Notes: generated by a model from the letters alone, not told the origin. A DNA stretch of 64,000 nt from an uncultured Dehalococcoidia bacterium (GCA_951812505.1 CATOSI010000001.1:372001-436000), one strand, 5' to 3'. Positions 36,271 through 44,614 are shown, numbered from the stretch's first letter. Numbers and translations are program-made.

Positions 36271-36456
36271 TTTCAGTCCTCAGTTATTAGTTTTCGGTTA
36301 TCGGTCGTCTTTCTCGGTCTTTCCGCCAGGAGTTCGCCAAGTCTGTAGTTCCTTTTAACGCTCGCGTGAAAACATTCCATCACGAATTTGCGCGTGTTCG
36401 TCTCCATCCTGGCGAGCAGAAGGCACTTTCAATTCACTGTCTCCGATTATCAACTT

Positions 36457-37770
36457 TCATACCACATCAAGGGCCATCATGTCCTGGAAGGACTCGCGGC
36501 GGCGGATGAGGTTGGCCTCGCCGTCGGCTACTACTAATATGGCTGGGCGTCCGTTGAGGTTGTAGTTGCTGGCCATGGACGGAGCATACGCCCCGGACGA
36601 GGGTATGGCTATGATGTCGCCTGACTCCATCTCCGGCATCTCTATATCGCGGACGAGGACGTCGCCGGACTCGCAGTATTTGCCGGCGAGGGTGACAAGT
36701 TCGCTTGACTCGGCGGACATCCGGGAGGCTAGGACGGCCTCGTACTCGGAGCCGTAGAGGGCAGGACGTATGTTGTCGCCCATGCCGCCGTCCACTGAGA
36801 CGTATTTGCGGACGGTGGGGATCTGCTTTATCGCGCCGACGGTGTAGAGCGCGACTCCGGCCCTGCCGACGATGGAGCGTCCGGGTTCGAGGAGCAGGGT
36901 GGGCTGGCCGAAGCCGAGGCCTTCGCAGCGGCGGGTGAAGGCGGAGACGATGATCTCGGCGTAGTCGTCTATGGCGGGTGGGAGCTGGTCGCGGACATAT
37001 CCTATGGCGAATCCACCGCCCGGGCTGAACTCACGCATATCGAGTCCCTCGTCTTTGAAATGGGCAAGGTAGGTGAGAACGGTATCAATGGCTATCGAGT
37101 ATGGCTCAAGCTCGAAGATGGGGGAGCCGAGGTGGAAGTGGAGTCCGAGAAGGTCGAGGTTGGATGCTGCCAGGGCCTGCCGGATGGCGTGGGTGGAGTC
37201 GCCGGTCTCGATGGAGAAGCCGAATTTGCTGTCTAAGATGCCGGTGGTGGTGTGGACGTGGGTGTGCGGGTCCACGCTGGGAGACAGCCTGAGCAGGATG
37301 GGCTGGACGACGCCACGCCGGGCGGCGATGTCGTTGAGCAGGTTGAGTTCGTAGAAGCTGTCCACGACGATGCGCCCGCAGCCGACATCCAGGGCGTACT
37401 CGAGTTCCTCGGGAGTCTTGTTGTTGCCGTGGAAATAGACTTTGCTCATGTCGGAGCCGGCGGCGACGGCGACGGCGAGTTCGCCGCCGGAGACGACGTC
37501 AAGTCCGAGACCCTCTTCGGCGACTATCTTTGCTATGCCGGCGTTGACGAACGCCTTGGATGCGTAGAGTATGCGGCTGTCGGGGTAGCGGGAGCCAAAG
37601 GCGTCAACGAATTGGCGACACATGCCTCGCAGTGTGGCGTCGTCGAAGACGAGCAGCGGGGTGCCGAACTCGTCGGCGAGTTCGACGGTGTCGCAGCCGC
37701 CGATGGTAAGACGGTCGCGGTCGTTGATGTCGGCTGAGTAGGGAAAGAGTTCGATGTTGTCGAAGGGCAT
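36457..37770 (-). CDS. lysA: Diaminopimelate decarboxylase
   Basis: A 437-residue fold-III PLP enzyme for the last step of lysine synthesis, decarboxylating meso-diaminopimelate. The PLP lysine is in ILYASKAF, the phosphate-binding loop in LLEPGRSIVG, and the C-terminal active-site cysteine segment is CESGDVLV. VHTTTGILDSKFGFS is typical of LysA rather than of arginine or ornithine decarboxylases. It is transcribed alone, leftward. A nucleotidyltransferase fragment (37786-37914) ends 15 bases upstream of its start. Confidence 0.92.
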   Translation of the reverse strand: MPFDNIELFPYSADINDRDRLTIGGCDTVELADEFGTPLLVFDDATLRGMCRQFVDAFGSRYPDSRILYASKAFVNAGIAKIVAEEGLGLDVVSGGELAVAVAAGSDMSKVYFHGNNKTPEELEYALDVGCGRIVVDSFYELNLLNDIAARRGVVQPILLRLSPSVDPHTHVHTTTGILDSKFGFSIETGDSTHAIRQALAASNLDLLGLHFHLGSPIFELEPYSIAIDTVLTYLAHFKDEGLDMREFSPGGGFAIGYVRDQLPPAIDDYAEIIVSAFTRRCEGLGFGQPTLLLEPGRSIVGRAGVALYTVGAIKQIPTVRKYVSVDGGMGDNIRPALYGSEYEAVLASRMSAESSELVTLAGKYCESGDVLVRDIEMPEMESGDIIAIPSSGAYAPSMASNYNLNGRPAILVVADGEANLIRRRESFQDMMALDVV

Positions 37771-37785
37771 CTGGGTTTGGGTCTC

Positions 37786-37914
37786 CTAGTTGTGGTCGGG
37801 CCTTGCTTCGTCGCGGGCGGTGGAGCCGAAGATGGCGATGGACGTCACTCCGAACTTCTCGCGGAGTTCGGTTTTGTGATCAGACAGTATTTCGAGGGCG
37901 TGGTCTCGCCGCAA
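37786..37914 (-). pseudogene. Truncated MNT-type minimal nucleotidyltransferase fragment
   Basis: A 42-codon frame from a TTG with a GAAGGAAAG ribosome site reads LRRDHALEILSDHKTELREK and then IAIFGSTARDEARPDHN before a TAG. The FGSTARDEARPDS/DVD motif is the catalytic core of MntA-type nucleotidyltransferases, the antitoxin half of HEPN-MNT pairs. Here the frame ends exactly where the catalytic D-x-D should follow. It is a remnant, or possibly a residual antitoxin peptide; no HEPN partner adjoins it. Confidence 0.75.
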
Positions 37915-38377
37915 GTTACTTTCCTTCTTAGTGATGCTATACGCCTTATTCGTCTTTGACTATCCTACATATCGCACTACTCGATAACAATGCTGCCTGT
38001 ACGGTCTTACGACAGCTTCCCAGCAGGGTGGGTAAAGGACAAGATTGGTACTGGCTCAGGGCGAGTTTGATATATTCGGGTTTATATTTGCACTGGTGAG
38101 CAACAGGTGCACCGACAGGTGGCAACTGGTGAATTTTTCACCTGAGATCCACCTGAGAACGCCAGAGTTTAGCTATGGGAAAACTTTTTCTTTCCCTTTG
38201 TGAGGCTCATTGATAATCTCCTGTTTATGTCTTGGATGGTGTGAGTTGTGTTGTTCATACAGACATTTTAGCACGTTTGGTCGCGGATCAGGAAGCCGGA
38301 GAATGTAATTTGGACCTTGCGTAGTCGGTGGGGTCCGATAGAATGCCGGTCCTCAAAAATTCGAGGGGAGGTGAGTT
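37915..38377. other. Intergenic region between lysA and the defence genes
   Basis: No intact gene was recognised. It holds the CAGGTG/CACCTG repeat cluster (38093-38157) and a weak GGGAAA/TTTCCC hairpin near 38177-38197. Otherwise it is comparatively AT-rich sequence. Confidence 0.5.
38093..38157. repeat. Cluster of six CTGGTG/CAGGTG and CACCTGA motifs
   Basis: Within 65 bases, CTGGTGA (38093), CAGGTGC (38104), CAGGTGG (38116) and CTGGTGA (38126) are followed by inverse copies CACCTGA at 38139 and 38150. The direct copies can pair with the inverse copies as hairpins. The design parallels the ACCAGTTT cluster at 8792-8897 with a different core word. It lies upstream of the small gene at 38378 and the restriction-modification genes. 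Confidence 0.7.
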
Positions 38378-38665
38378 ATGTCAATGAGTATTGGAGTGGT
38401 TCGGACAGAGTATCTCGGTTATCCGGGACAGGTGACCAATGGTTTCGCAAGGCATCTAGCGACCGAATGGGACAAGGAGACTTGACGAGTGGTGGATGAG
38501 GGTCATGTATTCATAGAAATCTACCGAGACCATATGACTGACCGCGCCACACAGTACATCGCATCGGAAAATCGTGGGACGCCCGAGGCTAACGAGATTT
38601 TTCGCAGGGTGAGGAACTTACCTTGGGACAGATATACCGCGATCATGCTGCACTTCTCGTTTTAA
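38378..38665 (+). pseudogene. Small unknown gene interrupted by one in-frame TGA
   Basis: A strong ribosome site (GAGGGGAGGTGA) precedes an ATG. The frame reads MSMSIGVVRTEYLGYPGQVT and so on for 35 codons, meets TGA at 38483-38485, then continues in the same frame for 59 more sense codons to TAA, with protein-like content (GHVFIEIYRDHMTDRATQYI, IFRRVRNLPWDRYTAIMLHF). One TGA-to-TGG change would restore a 95-residue protein. I do not recognise the family. It is probably a nonsense-mutated gene; TGA recoding is less likely. It lies 82 bases before the restriction-modification pair. Confidence 0.6.
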
Positions 38666-38688
38666 TGAATTCATGGACAGCAAACCAC

Positions 38689-38717
38689 TTGCTTGCTGCC
38701 AGGGTTCATTGTAGAAT
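38689..38717 (+). promoter_or_regulatory. Promoter for the DNA methyltransferase
   Basis: TTGCTT (38689-38694) and TAGAAT (38712-38717) have a 17-base spacer. The methyltransferase ATG at 38748 lies about 30 bases after the -10 box, following GGGGGAGG. Confidence 0.55.
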
Positions 38718-38747
38718 ACGTGTTCGTAATGGGGGAGGCGTGATCAG

Positions 38748-39668
38748 ATGGAATGTCTTGATAAAATCATTTATGGCGACTGCGAAGACGTTTTGAAGGA
38801 AATTCCCGATGACTCAATAGACCTGATCTTTACATCGCCACCGTATGCCGACCAGAGGCAGAGAACATACGGCGGCATAAAACCTGACCAGTATGTGGAC
38901 TGGTTCATGCCCAAGGCTGACCAGTTCTTCAGAGTGTTGAAGCCGTCCGGTACGTTCGTCCTGAATATCAAGGAGCGTGCCGTGAATGGGGAGAGGCATA
39001 CCTATGTGATCGAACTGATATTGCAAATGCGAAGAAGGGGATGGCTGTGGACTGAGGAATTTATGTGGCACAAGAAGAATTCCTATCCCGGGAAATGGCC
39101 GAATCGCTTTAGAGACAACTGGGAACGGCTGATTCAGTTCAATAAACATCGCAAGTTTAATATGTACCAGGAAGCGGTCATGGTACCGGTGGGTGACTGG
39201 GCAAATGGTAGGCTTGCGAATCTGAGTGATACTGACAAGATGCGAGACGAATCGCGCGTTGGAAGTGGCTTCGGCAAGAATATCTCGAACTGGGTAGGCC
39301 GCGAAATGGTCTATCCGAACAATGTTATCCACATGGCGACAGAATCTTCCAACAAAAGGCACAGCGCCGTCTTTCCGCTTCCCTTGCCCACGTGGTTTAT
39401 AAAGCTGTTTACACAGCCGGGGGATGTGGTGCTGGATCCGTTCATTGGCTCAGGTACGACAGCCGTTGCAGCGCTGTCGCTTGGTCGGCGATATGTCGGT
39501 ATAGACACCAACGAAGAGTATGTGCAACTATCTGAGGAACGCTTGGCGGATGTGCAGGCTCGGATGCCGGGTGTCGCGGAGCGCAGGGCAAAATACTCAG
39601 AAGAGGTCGTACAGGGGGAATCTCGTGGAACCGCTCAACCTTCCCGCAGTGGAAGAGTACGTGAATGA
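38748..39668 (+). CDS. Type II restriction-modification DNA methyltransferase (beta class)
   Basis: A 306-residue SAM-dependent DNA methyltransferase. The catalytic motif TSPPY (29-33) comes first and the SAM-binding motif DPFIGSGTT (230-238) near the end, the order of beta-class amino-methyltransferases. TSPPY is usual for N4-cytosine and also found in N6-adenine enzymes. It protects host DNA from the endonuclease encoded by the overlapping downstream gene. The C-terminal 30 residues are a charged tail that overlaps the endonuclease start. The recognition sequence is not predictable. Confidence 0.92.
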   Translation: MECLDKIIYGDCEDVLKEIPDDSIDLIFTSPPYADQRQRTYGGIKPDQYVDWFMPKADQFFRVLKPSGTFVLNIKERAVNGERHTYVIELILQMRRRGWLWTEEFMWHKKNSYPGKWPNRFRDNWERLIQFNKHRKFNMYQEAVMVPVGDWANGRLANLSDTDKMRDESRVGSGFGKNISNWVGREMVYPNNVIHMATESSNKRHSAVFPLPLPTWFIKLFTQPGDVVLDPFIGSGTTAVAALSLGRRYVGIDTNEEYVQLSEERLADVQARMPGVAERRAKYSEEVVQGESRGTAQPSRSGRVRE

Positions 39669-40389
39669 AAACATCAGCGTGTTCCATGAAGGGCGACTGA
39701 ATTCGATTCAAACTCTGGACATGAGGCGGCTGCTAAGGAAGAATCCTTATCTGTTCAGGGCCAAGAACATCTTGACGGCCTCGGAGATGGTGGAAGGGTT
39801 CTTGGACGCTTTCCTATCATCCTCTGAAGAAGAACGGTTCGGGAGATTTCTTGAGGGCTTGGCGGTCTTTGTAGCGGAGCAGACGTCGGGCGGTCATAAG
39901 TCGTCAGCTGAAGGTGTGGATTTAGAATTCATCAACAAGGGTGTTCATTACGTGGTGTCTGTGAAGTCGGGCCCCAATTGGGGAAATTCTGACCAGCAAA
40001 ACCGACTTGAGAATAACTTGAGAACAGCAGTGATCAGAGTCCAACAAGGAGATATGCGAGCCAATGTCCGGGCGGTGTTAGGAATCTGCTATGGAAGGAC
40101 CAGAACGAACTACCTTCGAGGATATCTGAAAGTCGTGGGACAAAATTTCTGGTATTTCATCAGTGAGGACATGGACTTGTACACTGACATCGTGGAGCCA
40201 ATTGGTTACCGAGCAAAGGAACATAACGAACAATATGAAATCAAGAAAGCAGAAGCCGCCAATCGAATCACAAAAGACTTCATAGATGAATACTGTCAAC
40301 CATCCGGAGCAATTGACTGGCCTAAGTTGGTCAAAGCGTCCTGTGGTAACTATGATTTGGATACGTTCTTCAGCAAATCTGATGATTGA
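39625..40389 (+). CDS. Type II restriction endonuclease, PmeII-like
   Basis: A 254-residue protein from the GTG at 39625, preceded by AGGGGGAA. It overlaps the methyltransferase gene by 44 bases, so the nuclease is likely made after the methylase. Landmarks are NPYLFRAKNI (40-49), GGHKSSAEGVDLEF (89-102) and VVSVKSGPNWG (110-120). The GVDLEF...SVK pair fits a PD-(D/E)xK nuclease core with variant residues. The overall sequence recalls PmeII-type endonucleases. It should cut unmethylated copies of the site recognised by its partner. Confidence 0.85.
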   Translation: MEPLNLPAVEEYVNENISVFHEGRLNSIQTLDMRRLLRKNPYLFRAKNILTASEMVEGFLDAFLSSSEEERFGRFLEGLAVFVAEQTSGGHKSSAEGVDLEFINKGVHYVVSVKSGPNWGNSDQQNRLENNLRTAVIRVQQGDMRANVRAVLGICYGRTRTNYLRGYLKVVGQNFWYFISEDMDLYTDIVEPIGYRAKEHNEQYEIKKAEAANRITKDFIDEYCQPSGAIDWPKLVKASCGNYDLDTFFSKSDD

Positions 40390-40413
40390 TAATCTAGCGG
40401 CGAGGAAACAAGC

Positions 40414-40920
40414 ATGACTGTATCGGACAGCATCGAACAGAGAGTGAGGGAGCGGCTGGAGTCGGTGGGGGCGGAGTATGAGATGTTCGAGATAGACCCG
40501 GATTTCGCGGATACGGCTCAGTTTTGTGAGAAGTATGGGTTTCCGCTGGAGAAGTCGGGGAATACAATCGTGGTGGCGTCGAAGCGGGGGCAGAAGAAGT
40601 ATTGCGCGTGCATCGTGGCGGCTACGGACAGGCTGGACGTGAATAAGCGGGTGAAGGGTCTGATGGAGGTGTCGCGGGCGTCGTTCGCGAGCGCGGATGA
40701 GACGATGGAACTCACGGGCATGATGATCGGCGGGGTGACGCCTTTCGGTCTGCCTGACGATCTTCCGATTTACGTGGACGCGAAACTTCGGGATCTGGAC
40801 TATGTGATCCTGGGCGGGGGAAGCCGGTCGTTCAAGTTGAAGATGCCGCCGCCGGAGCTTGAGAAGTTGTCGAATCTGGAGTTCATCGAGGGATTGTCGC
40901 TTCCGCCGAGGGGTGTCTAG
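40414..40920 (+). CDS. YbaK/EbsC-family aminoacyl-tRNA deacylase-like protein
   Basis: A 168-residue single-domain protein of the YbaK/ProX fold, which hydrolyses mischarged tRNAs in trans. Conserved points are KSGNTIVVASKRG with the family lysine, CIVAATDRLDVNKRV, and GMMIGGVTPFGLP, the signature loop. Its exact substrate (Cys-tRNA-Pro, Ala-tRNA-Pro or another) cannot be told. It begins 24 bases after the endonuclease stop and ends with a CTAG shared with the convergent PspAB gene. Confidence 0.85.
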   Translation: MTVSDSIEQRVRERLESVGAEYEMFEIDPDFADTAQFCEKYGFPLEKSGNTIVVASKRGQKKYCACIVAATDRLDVNKRVKGLMEVSRASFASADETMELTGMMIGGVTPFGLPDDLPIYVDAKLRDLDYVILGGGSRSFKLKMPPPELEKLSNLEFIEGLSLPPRGV

Positions 40921-41486
40921 AAGGGGATGCCCCAGAGGGCGTACCACTGTTCGAGGCGGCGGGCTACGGGTATCTTCTCATCGCGCATTATCTCTCCGAG
41001 GCGCATTTCCGTGGCGTTGTCGCGCTCGCGGCTGGCTGTGGGCACGAAGGGGTAGAAGCGCCCGAATTTGTAGTTGTACAGCCAGTATGCGGGGCGTCCC
41101 TGGTATTCGACGAGGAACGCGGCGGCGAGAATGCGGTCTGCGAATCCGTGTTCGATGATAGTTTCGGCAGTCGTGTGAATCAGGCTGACGAGGTCCTCGA
41201 AGTCGGGGTCGTCTAGAATGATCCAGCGGGTGCCGAATTCGTCGTCCCTTATCTCGAAGCGAGTCCCAGTCGCCCTGCCGCTGACGTCGAGCAGCGTCCT
41301 GAGTTCGGCGTTCAGATTGTCGAAGTAGGATGATTCGACAGGGTTGACGACGAGGCCTGCCTTCTGGGTCGGGCGCAGATCAGTCCGCGCCTCCAACGAG
41401 TGGGCCGCCCCTACGATGGAGAAGAATTCCTCCCTGCTCGGGGCCTGGATCTTAGTGTGTCCGAAGATTGCGCTGAAGATTCCCAT
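40917..41486 (-). CDS. PspA-associated protein PspAB
   Basis: A 189-residue protein beginning MGIFSAIFGHTKIQAPSREE, with FGTRWIILDDPDFEDLV and a C-terminal RRLEQWYALWGIPF, features of the PspAB family. PspAB is associated with the PspA membrane-stress response and is often next to htpX, as here (htpX is the next gene upstream). No pspA or pspAA gene is in the window. Its biochemical role is unknown. The stop overlaps the yba-type gene stop on the other strand. Confidence 0.82.
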   Translation of the reverse strand: MGIFSAIFGHTKIQAPSREEFFSIVGAAHSLEARTDLRPTQKAGLVVNPVESSYFDNLNAELRTLLDVSGRATGTRFEIRDDEFGTRWIILDDPDFEDLVSLIHTTAETIIEHGFADRILAAAFLVEYQGRPAYWLYNYKFGRFYPFVPTASRERDNATEMRLGEIMRDEKIPVARRLEQWYALWGIPF

Positions 41487-41676
41487 GATGTTAGTTATCA
41501 GTTGTTCGTCTTAAGTTTTCGGTTGCTTGGGGATAGTTCGGATGGTGGTGTAGGACACCGCCATCAGATTGTATTCCCGAATTGGGGGCGACCACAAGGG
41601 TGGGCAACCATGATTGATGGGCAACCACGAGGGTTGCCCCTACGGGTGATGGGACGGTCAGCTACATGCGGTTCTA

Positions 41677-41693
41677 AGAGGGTGTCTGAGAAG
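41677..41693. repeat. Solo terminal sequence of the IS5-like element
   Basis: AGAGGGTGTCTGAGAAG matches the sequence at 63492-63508, at the left end of the IS5-like element, in all 17 bases. No transposase remains beside it, so it looks like a relic of an excised or eroded copy. Confidence 0.65.
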
Positions 41694-41742
41694 GCGATTC
41701 CTTATGTTCCATCCCTTTGATGGGTGAGGGTGGCGAGTATAA

Positions 41743-41782
41743 TCACCCTCACCCTAGCCCTCTCCCAATCGAGGGAGAGGGG
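41743..41782. repeat. Intergenic repeat family A, copy 1
   Basis: TCACCCTCACCCTAGCCCTC and a hairpin CTCTCCC...GGGAGAG. The first 20 bases are the exact reverse complement of 61531-61550. Such repeats are widespread between genes in some bacteria. Confidence 0.75.
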
Positions 41783-41798
41783 ATTTATTTGACGCGCG

Positions 41799-42737
41799 CT
41801 AAGACCTGAAAGGCCCGGGGCTGTCCAGTTGGCGTTGCATTTCGCGGAGTTTTTCTATGCGGCTTTCGGTGGAGGGGTGGCTGGAGAGGAGGCCGGTGAT
41901 TCCCTCGCGGGATAGGGCAGGGGCGAACATCAGGGCGCTGGCGTGGCGAACCTCGCGCAGGTCCTGGTCGGGTATGCGGTACATATCGTTGCTGATCTTG
42001 GCAAGGGCGGAGGCGAGCTGCATGGGGGCTCCGGTGACGATAGCTCCGCCCCTATCTGCTGCGTATTCGCGATACCTGGACAGGGCCATGACGAGAAGCT
42101 GGGCGATGAAGTAGATGGCTATCGTGCCTGCGTAAACGGCCATCATTACGAGCATGATACTGCCGCCGTCTCCTTCGCGCCTGTCCCTGCCGCCGAATCC
42201 ACCGAACAGGCTCATCCAGAAGAGCATCTGCATGAGGTATCCGGCCATGATTACGATGAGTCCGGCCCATGTCATGACGGCGACGTCCCGGTTCTTGACG
42301 TGGGCGAGTTCGTGTCCGAGTACCGCTTCGACTTCCTTTTCGCTGAGTCGGGCGAGCAGGCCCCTGGTGACGGCGAGAACTGCGTTCTGAGGATTGCGGC
42401 CTGTGGCGAATGCGTTGGGGACGTGGGTGTCCATGATCGCTATCGTCTTTGGCTTGGGGATGTCGTACATCTGGGCAAGGCGCTCTATGGTGGAGTGCAG
42501 CCAGGGCTCCTCCTGCGGGGATACCTCGCGCGCTCCGGTTGACATGAGCACGAGCTTGTCTGACATGAAGTACTGGAGCACGACACCGATAAGCGCAAAG
42601 CCGAGAATCAGGATGGGGGAGATGCCAGCCCAGAAGAGCAGACCCATGAATGCGATCCACACTCCGGCCAGCATGAACATGGTGAAGAACATGCGTAGTG
42701 TGAGGCCGGTGTCCCTGCCGTAGCTTCTCTGTCTCAT
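41799..42737 (-). CDS. htpX: Membrane-bound zinc metalloprotease HtpX
   Basis: A 312-residue membrane protease that degrades damaged membrane proteins. Two N-terminal membrane helices precede the zinc motif GHELAHVKNRD (HExxH), followed by further helices and the third ligand Glu in YREYAADRGGA. The ATG at 42737 is used because CGGAGGAC lies just upstream; an in-frame start at 42764 lacks one. PspAB is downstream, linking it to envelope-stress control. Confidence 0.94.
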   Translation of the reverse strand: MRQRSYGRDTGLTLRMFFTMFMLAGVWIAFMGLLFWAGISPILILGFALIGVVLQYFMSDKLVLMSTGAREVSPQEEPWLHSTIERLAQMYDIPKPKTIAIMDTHVPNAFATGRNPQNAVLAVTRGLLARLSEKEVEAVLGHELAHVKNRDVAVMTWAGLIVIMAGYLMQMLFWMSLFGGFGGRDRREGDGGSIMLVMMAVYAGTIAIYFIAQLLVMALSRYREYAADRGGAIVTGAPMQLASALAKISNDMYRIPDQDLREVRHASALMFAPALSREGITGLLSSHPSTESRIEKLREMQRQLDSPGPFRS

Positions 42738-42755
42738 GTTGGTGTCCTCCGAGTT

Positions 42756-42792
42756 CACCCCCATCCTAGCCTTCCCCGTTCAAGGGGGAAGG
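42756..42792. repeat. Intergenic repeat family B, copy 1
   Basis: CACCCCCATCCTAGCCTTCC followed by a hairpin with GGGGGAAGG. The same element occurs inverted at 61445-61482. It overlaps the region upstream of htpX and might affect that promoter. Confidence 0.75.
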
Positions 42793-42882
42793 AACTTTCC
42801 TCGAGGGAGAGGGGATAGTTGTGTGTCCCAACTATTAGAACGCGCCGGAGAATGAAAAGGTTACTATCGAGAGGCGTGGGAA

Positions 42883-43278
42883 TCAGCGGGCGGGCTGGAC
42901 CAGCTCGATGAGGACGTTGTCCGGGCCTTCGATATACGAAAGCCGAGTGCCGCCTGCGACTTCTGTGATGGGCAGGACCACGCGAACGCCGGCGGCTTCG
43001 AGGCGCGCCATGTCAGCCTCGATGTCGTCCACGTCGAAGCCGAAGTGCTCGAGTCCGAGGCGATTCAGTCCGGCAATGGCTTCCGTATCGGGCGTTCCCT
43101 CCGGCTTGGAGGATATGTTGAGCCTGACCGGACCGCCCGCGTCCATGCTGACGGTGATGGTGCCGGGCATGACCTCTCGCGCTCCGAGGACCTTGGCGCC
43201 GAAGTGTTCGGTGTACCAGGCGGCGGATGCGTGTGGGTCGGAGGCCCTGATGTGAACGTGGTTGATGGAGTATGGCAT
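42883..43278 (-). CDS. VOC-family (glyoxalase-like) protein
   Basis: A 131-residue vicinal-oxygen-chelate protein. MPYSINHVHIRASDPHASAA is the typical first strand with a metal-ligand His. GLEHFGFDVDDIEADMARLE and IEGPDNVLIELVQP complete the second half, the last with the terminal Glu ligand. It may be a lyase, isomerase or dioxygenase on a small substrate. GAGGAGCC precedes the ATG at 43278. It lies downstream of the alpha-hydroxy-acid oxidase gene on the same strand. Confidence 0.85.
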   Translation of the reverse strand: MPYSINHVHIRASDPHASAAWYTEHFGAKVLGAREVMPGTITVSMDAGGPVRLNISSKPEGTPDTEAIAGLNRLGLEHFGFDVDDIEADMARLEAAGVRVVLPITEVAGGTRLSYIEGPDNVLIELVQPAR

Positions 43279-43327
43279 GGGGAGGCTCCTCAATTCTCAA
43301 TTATGAATTGTCAATTGGTTGTTGGGG

Positions 43328-44410
43328 TTAGAGTATGCGGTTGGGGGACATATTTGTCCATGCGCTCATTTCGTGGGGAGCGACCACGGCCTCAGCCTCG
43401 CAGACGTATGACGGATCAAGCTGGTCTATGGAGGTCACGCCGAGGAGGGCCATGGCGATTGTAATTTCGTCTTCCAGTAATTCGAGCATCCGAACTATAC
43501 CCGCCTGACCGTCGGCGGCGAGTCCCCAGCCCTGCAGCTTGCCGAGGGCTACGGCGCGCGCTCCGAGCGCCACGGCCTTGACGATGTCGGCGCCGCGCTG
43601 CACACCGCCGTCGAGTATAATCTCGGCCCTGGCGTCAACGGCCTCGACGACTTCGGGGAGCATCTCCATCGTGCCCTGGCCGTGGTCGAGTTGCCGTCCG
43701 CCGTGGTTGGATACCCAGACTACATCCACGTCGTGCTCCACTGCAATCCTGGCGTCTTCGGCGGTGGCTATGCCTTTGAGCATGAAGGGGAGTCCGGCGT
43801 AGCTTTTGATCTTGTCCACTGTGTCCCAGGTGACGGCGGCGGCGTGGGATGGGTCGGAAGACTGGCGTCCGCGCTGTGTGGGAGGCATCCAGCGGGTGAG
43901 CATGGGACGCTCTCGGCGGCTGTAGTGGTCGGTGTCCACTGTGATGCAGAGGCCGACGTAGCCGGCGTCTCTTACGCGGTCCAGCATCTCTTTGACCCAT
44001 TCCCAGTCGCCGTGTATGTACAGCTGGAAGACCTTGGGCCGGTCGGCGGCAGCAGCGATTTCTTCGAGGGTGGGTTGTGTTACGGAGCTCACGACGTGCA
44101 TGATCCCGAAATCGGCGGCGGCGCGGGTTGATGCGGCGCCTCCTTCGGGGTTGAACACCTGCAACGAGCCAATGGGCGCCAGCAGGGCGGGTATTCGAAG
44201 GTCGCAGCCGAGGAACGCGGTGGAGCTGTCTATCTTTGAGACGTCGCGCAGGACGCGGGGTCGGAATGCGACACGGTCGAAGGCGAGGCGGTTGCGGCGC
44301 ATGGTTGTCTCGGACTCGGACGCGCCCACGAGGTAGTCCCAGGCTCCCTGGTGCAGGTTCTTCCTCGCCCTCTGGACGATTTCCTCATTGCTCAAGAATT
44401 GTGATGACAA
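43328..44410 (-). CDS. FMN-dependent alpha-hydroxy-acid oxidase/dehydrogenase
   Basis: A 360-residue TIM-barrel flavoenzyme of the glycolate oxidase/L-lactate dehydrogenase family. The catalytic His is in SNHGGRQLDHG. FMN-phosphate binding is seen in ILDGGVQRGADIVKAVALGA, and LLAPIGSLQVFNPEG lies near the N-terminus. It oxidises an L-2-hydroxy acid (lactate, glycolate or similar) to the 2-keto acid. The VOC gene follows 49 bases downstream and is probably co-transcribed. Confidence 0.9.
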   Translation of the reverse strand: MSSQFLSNEEIVQRARKNLHQGAWDYLVGASESETTMRRNRLAFDRVAFRPRVLRDVSKIDSSTAFLGCDLRIPALLAPIGSLQVFNPEGGAASTRAAADFGIMHVVSSVTQPTLEEIAAAADRPKVFQLYIHGDWEWVKEMLDRVRDAGYVGLCITVDTDHYSRRERPMLTRWMPPTQRGRQSSDPSHAAAVTWDTVDKIKSYAGLPFMLKGIATAEDARIAVEHDVDVVWVSNHGGRQLDHGQGTMEMLPEVVEAVDARAEIILDGGVQRGADIVKAVALGARAVALGKLQGWGLAADGQAGIVRMLELLEDEITIAMALLGVTSIDQLDPSYVCEAEAVVAPHEMSAWTNMSPNRIL

Positions 44411-44614
44411 GATAATCTCCTGTTTTCATTGTATTGGCCGGTATGGTGTAAGTCTCCTTCGGTGCAAATACACTAACATCGCGGCGTCAACGGCTACAAC
44501 ATGCGGGGTCGTCCGGGTGCGACAGTCGAGCGTTTTGCTATAGTTAGCTGGCGGTGGAAATACTGTGGACGCCGCACCAGATTACGACAGGATAACGGGA
44601 CATGGAGACGCAAG

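Larger units (their letters stand above)
41487..41798. other. 312-base intergenic region with IS and repeat remnants
   Basis: It separates htpX from PspAB. It holds the solo IS-end copy at 41677-41693, a long repeat at 41743-41782, and GGGCAACCAC-type repeats near 41600. No gene was recognised. Confidence 0.6.

Noticed and set aside
38378..38665. Reading the in-frame TGA as selenocysteine
   Set aside because: No Sec-type hairpin was recognised after the TGA and the flanking residues do not match known selenoproteins; a nonsense mutation is simpler.
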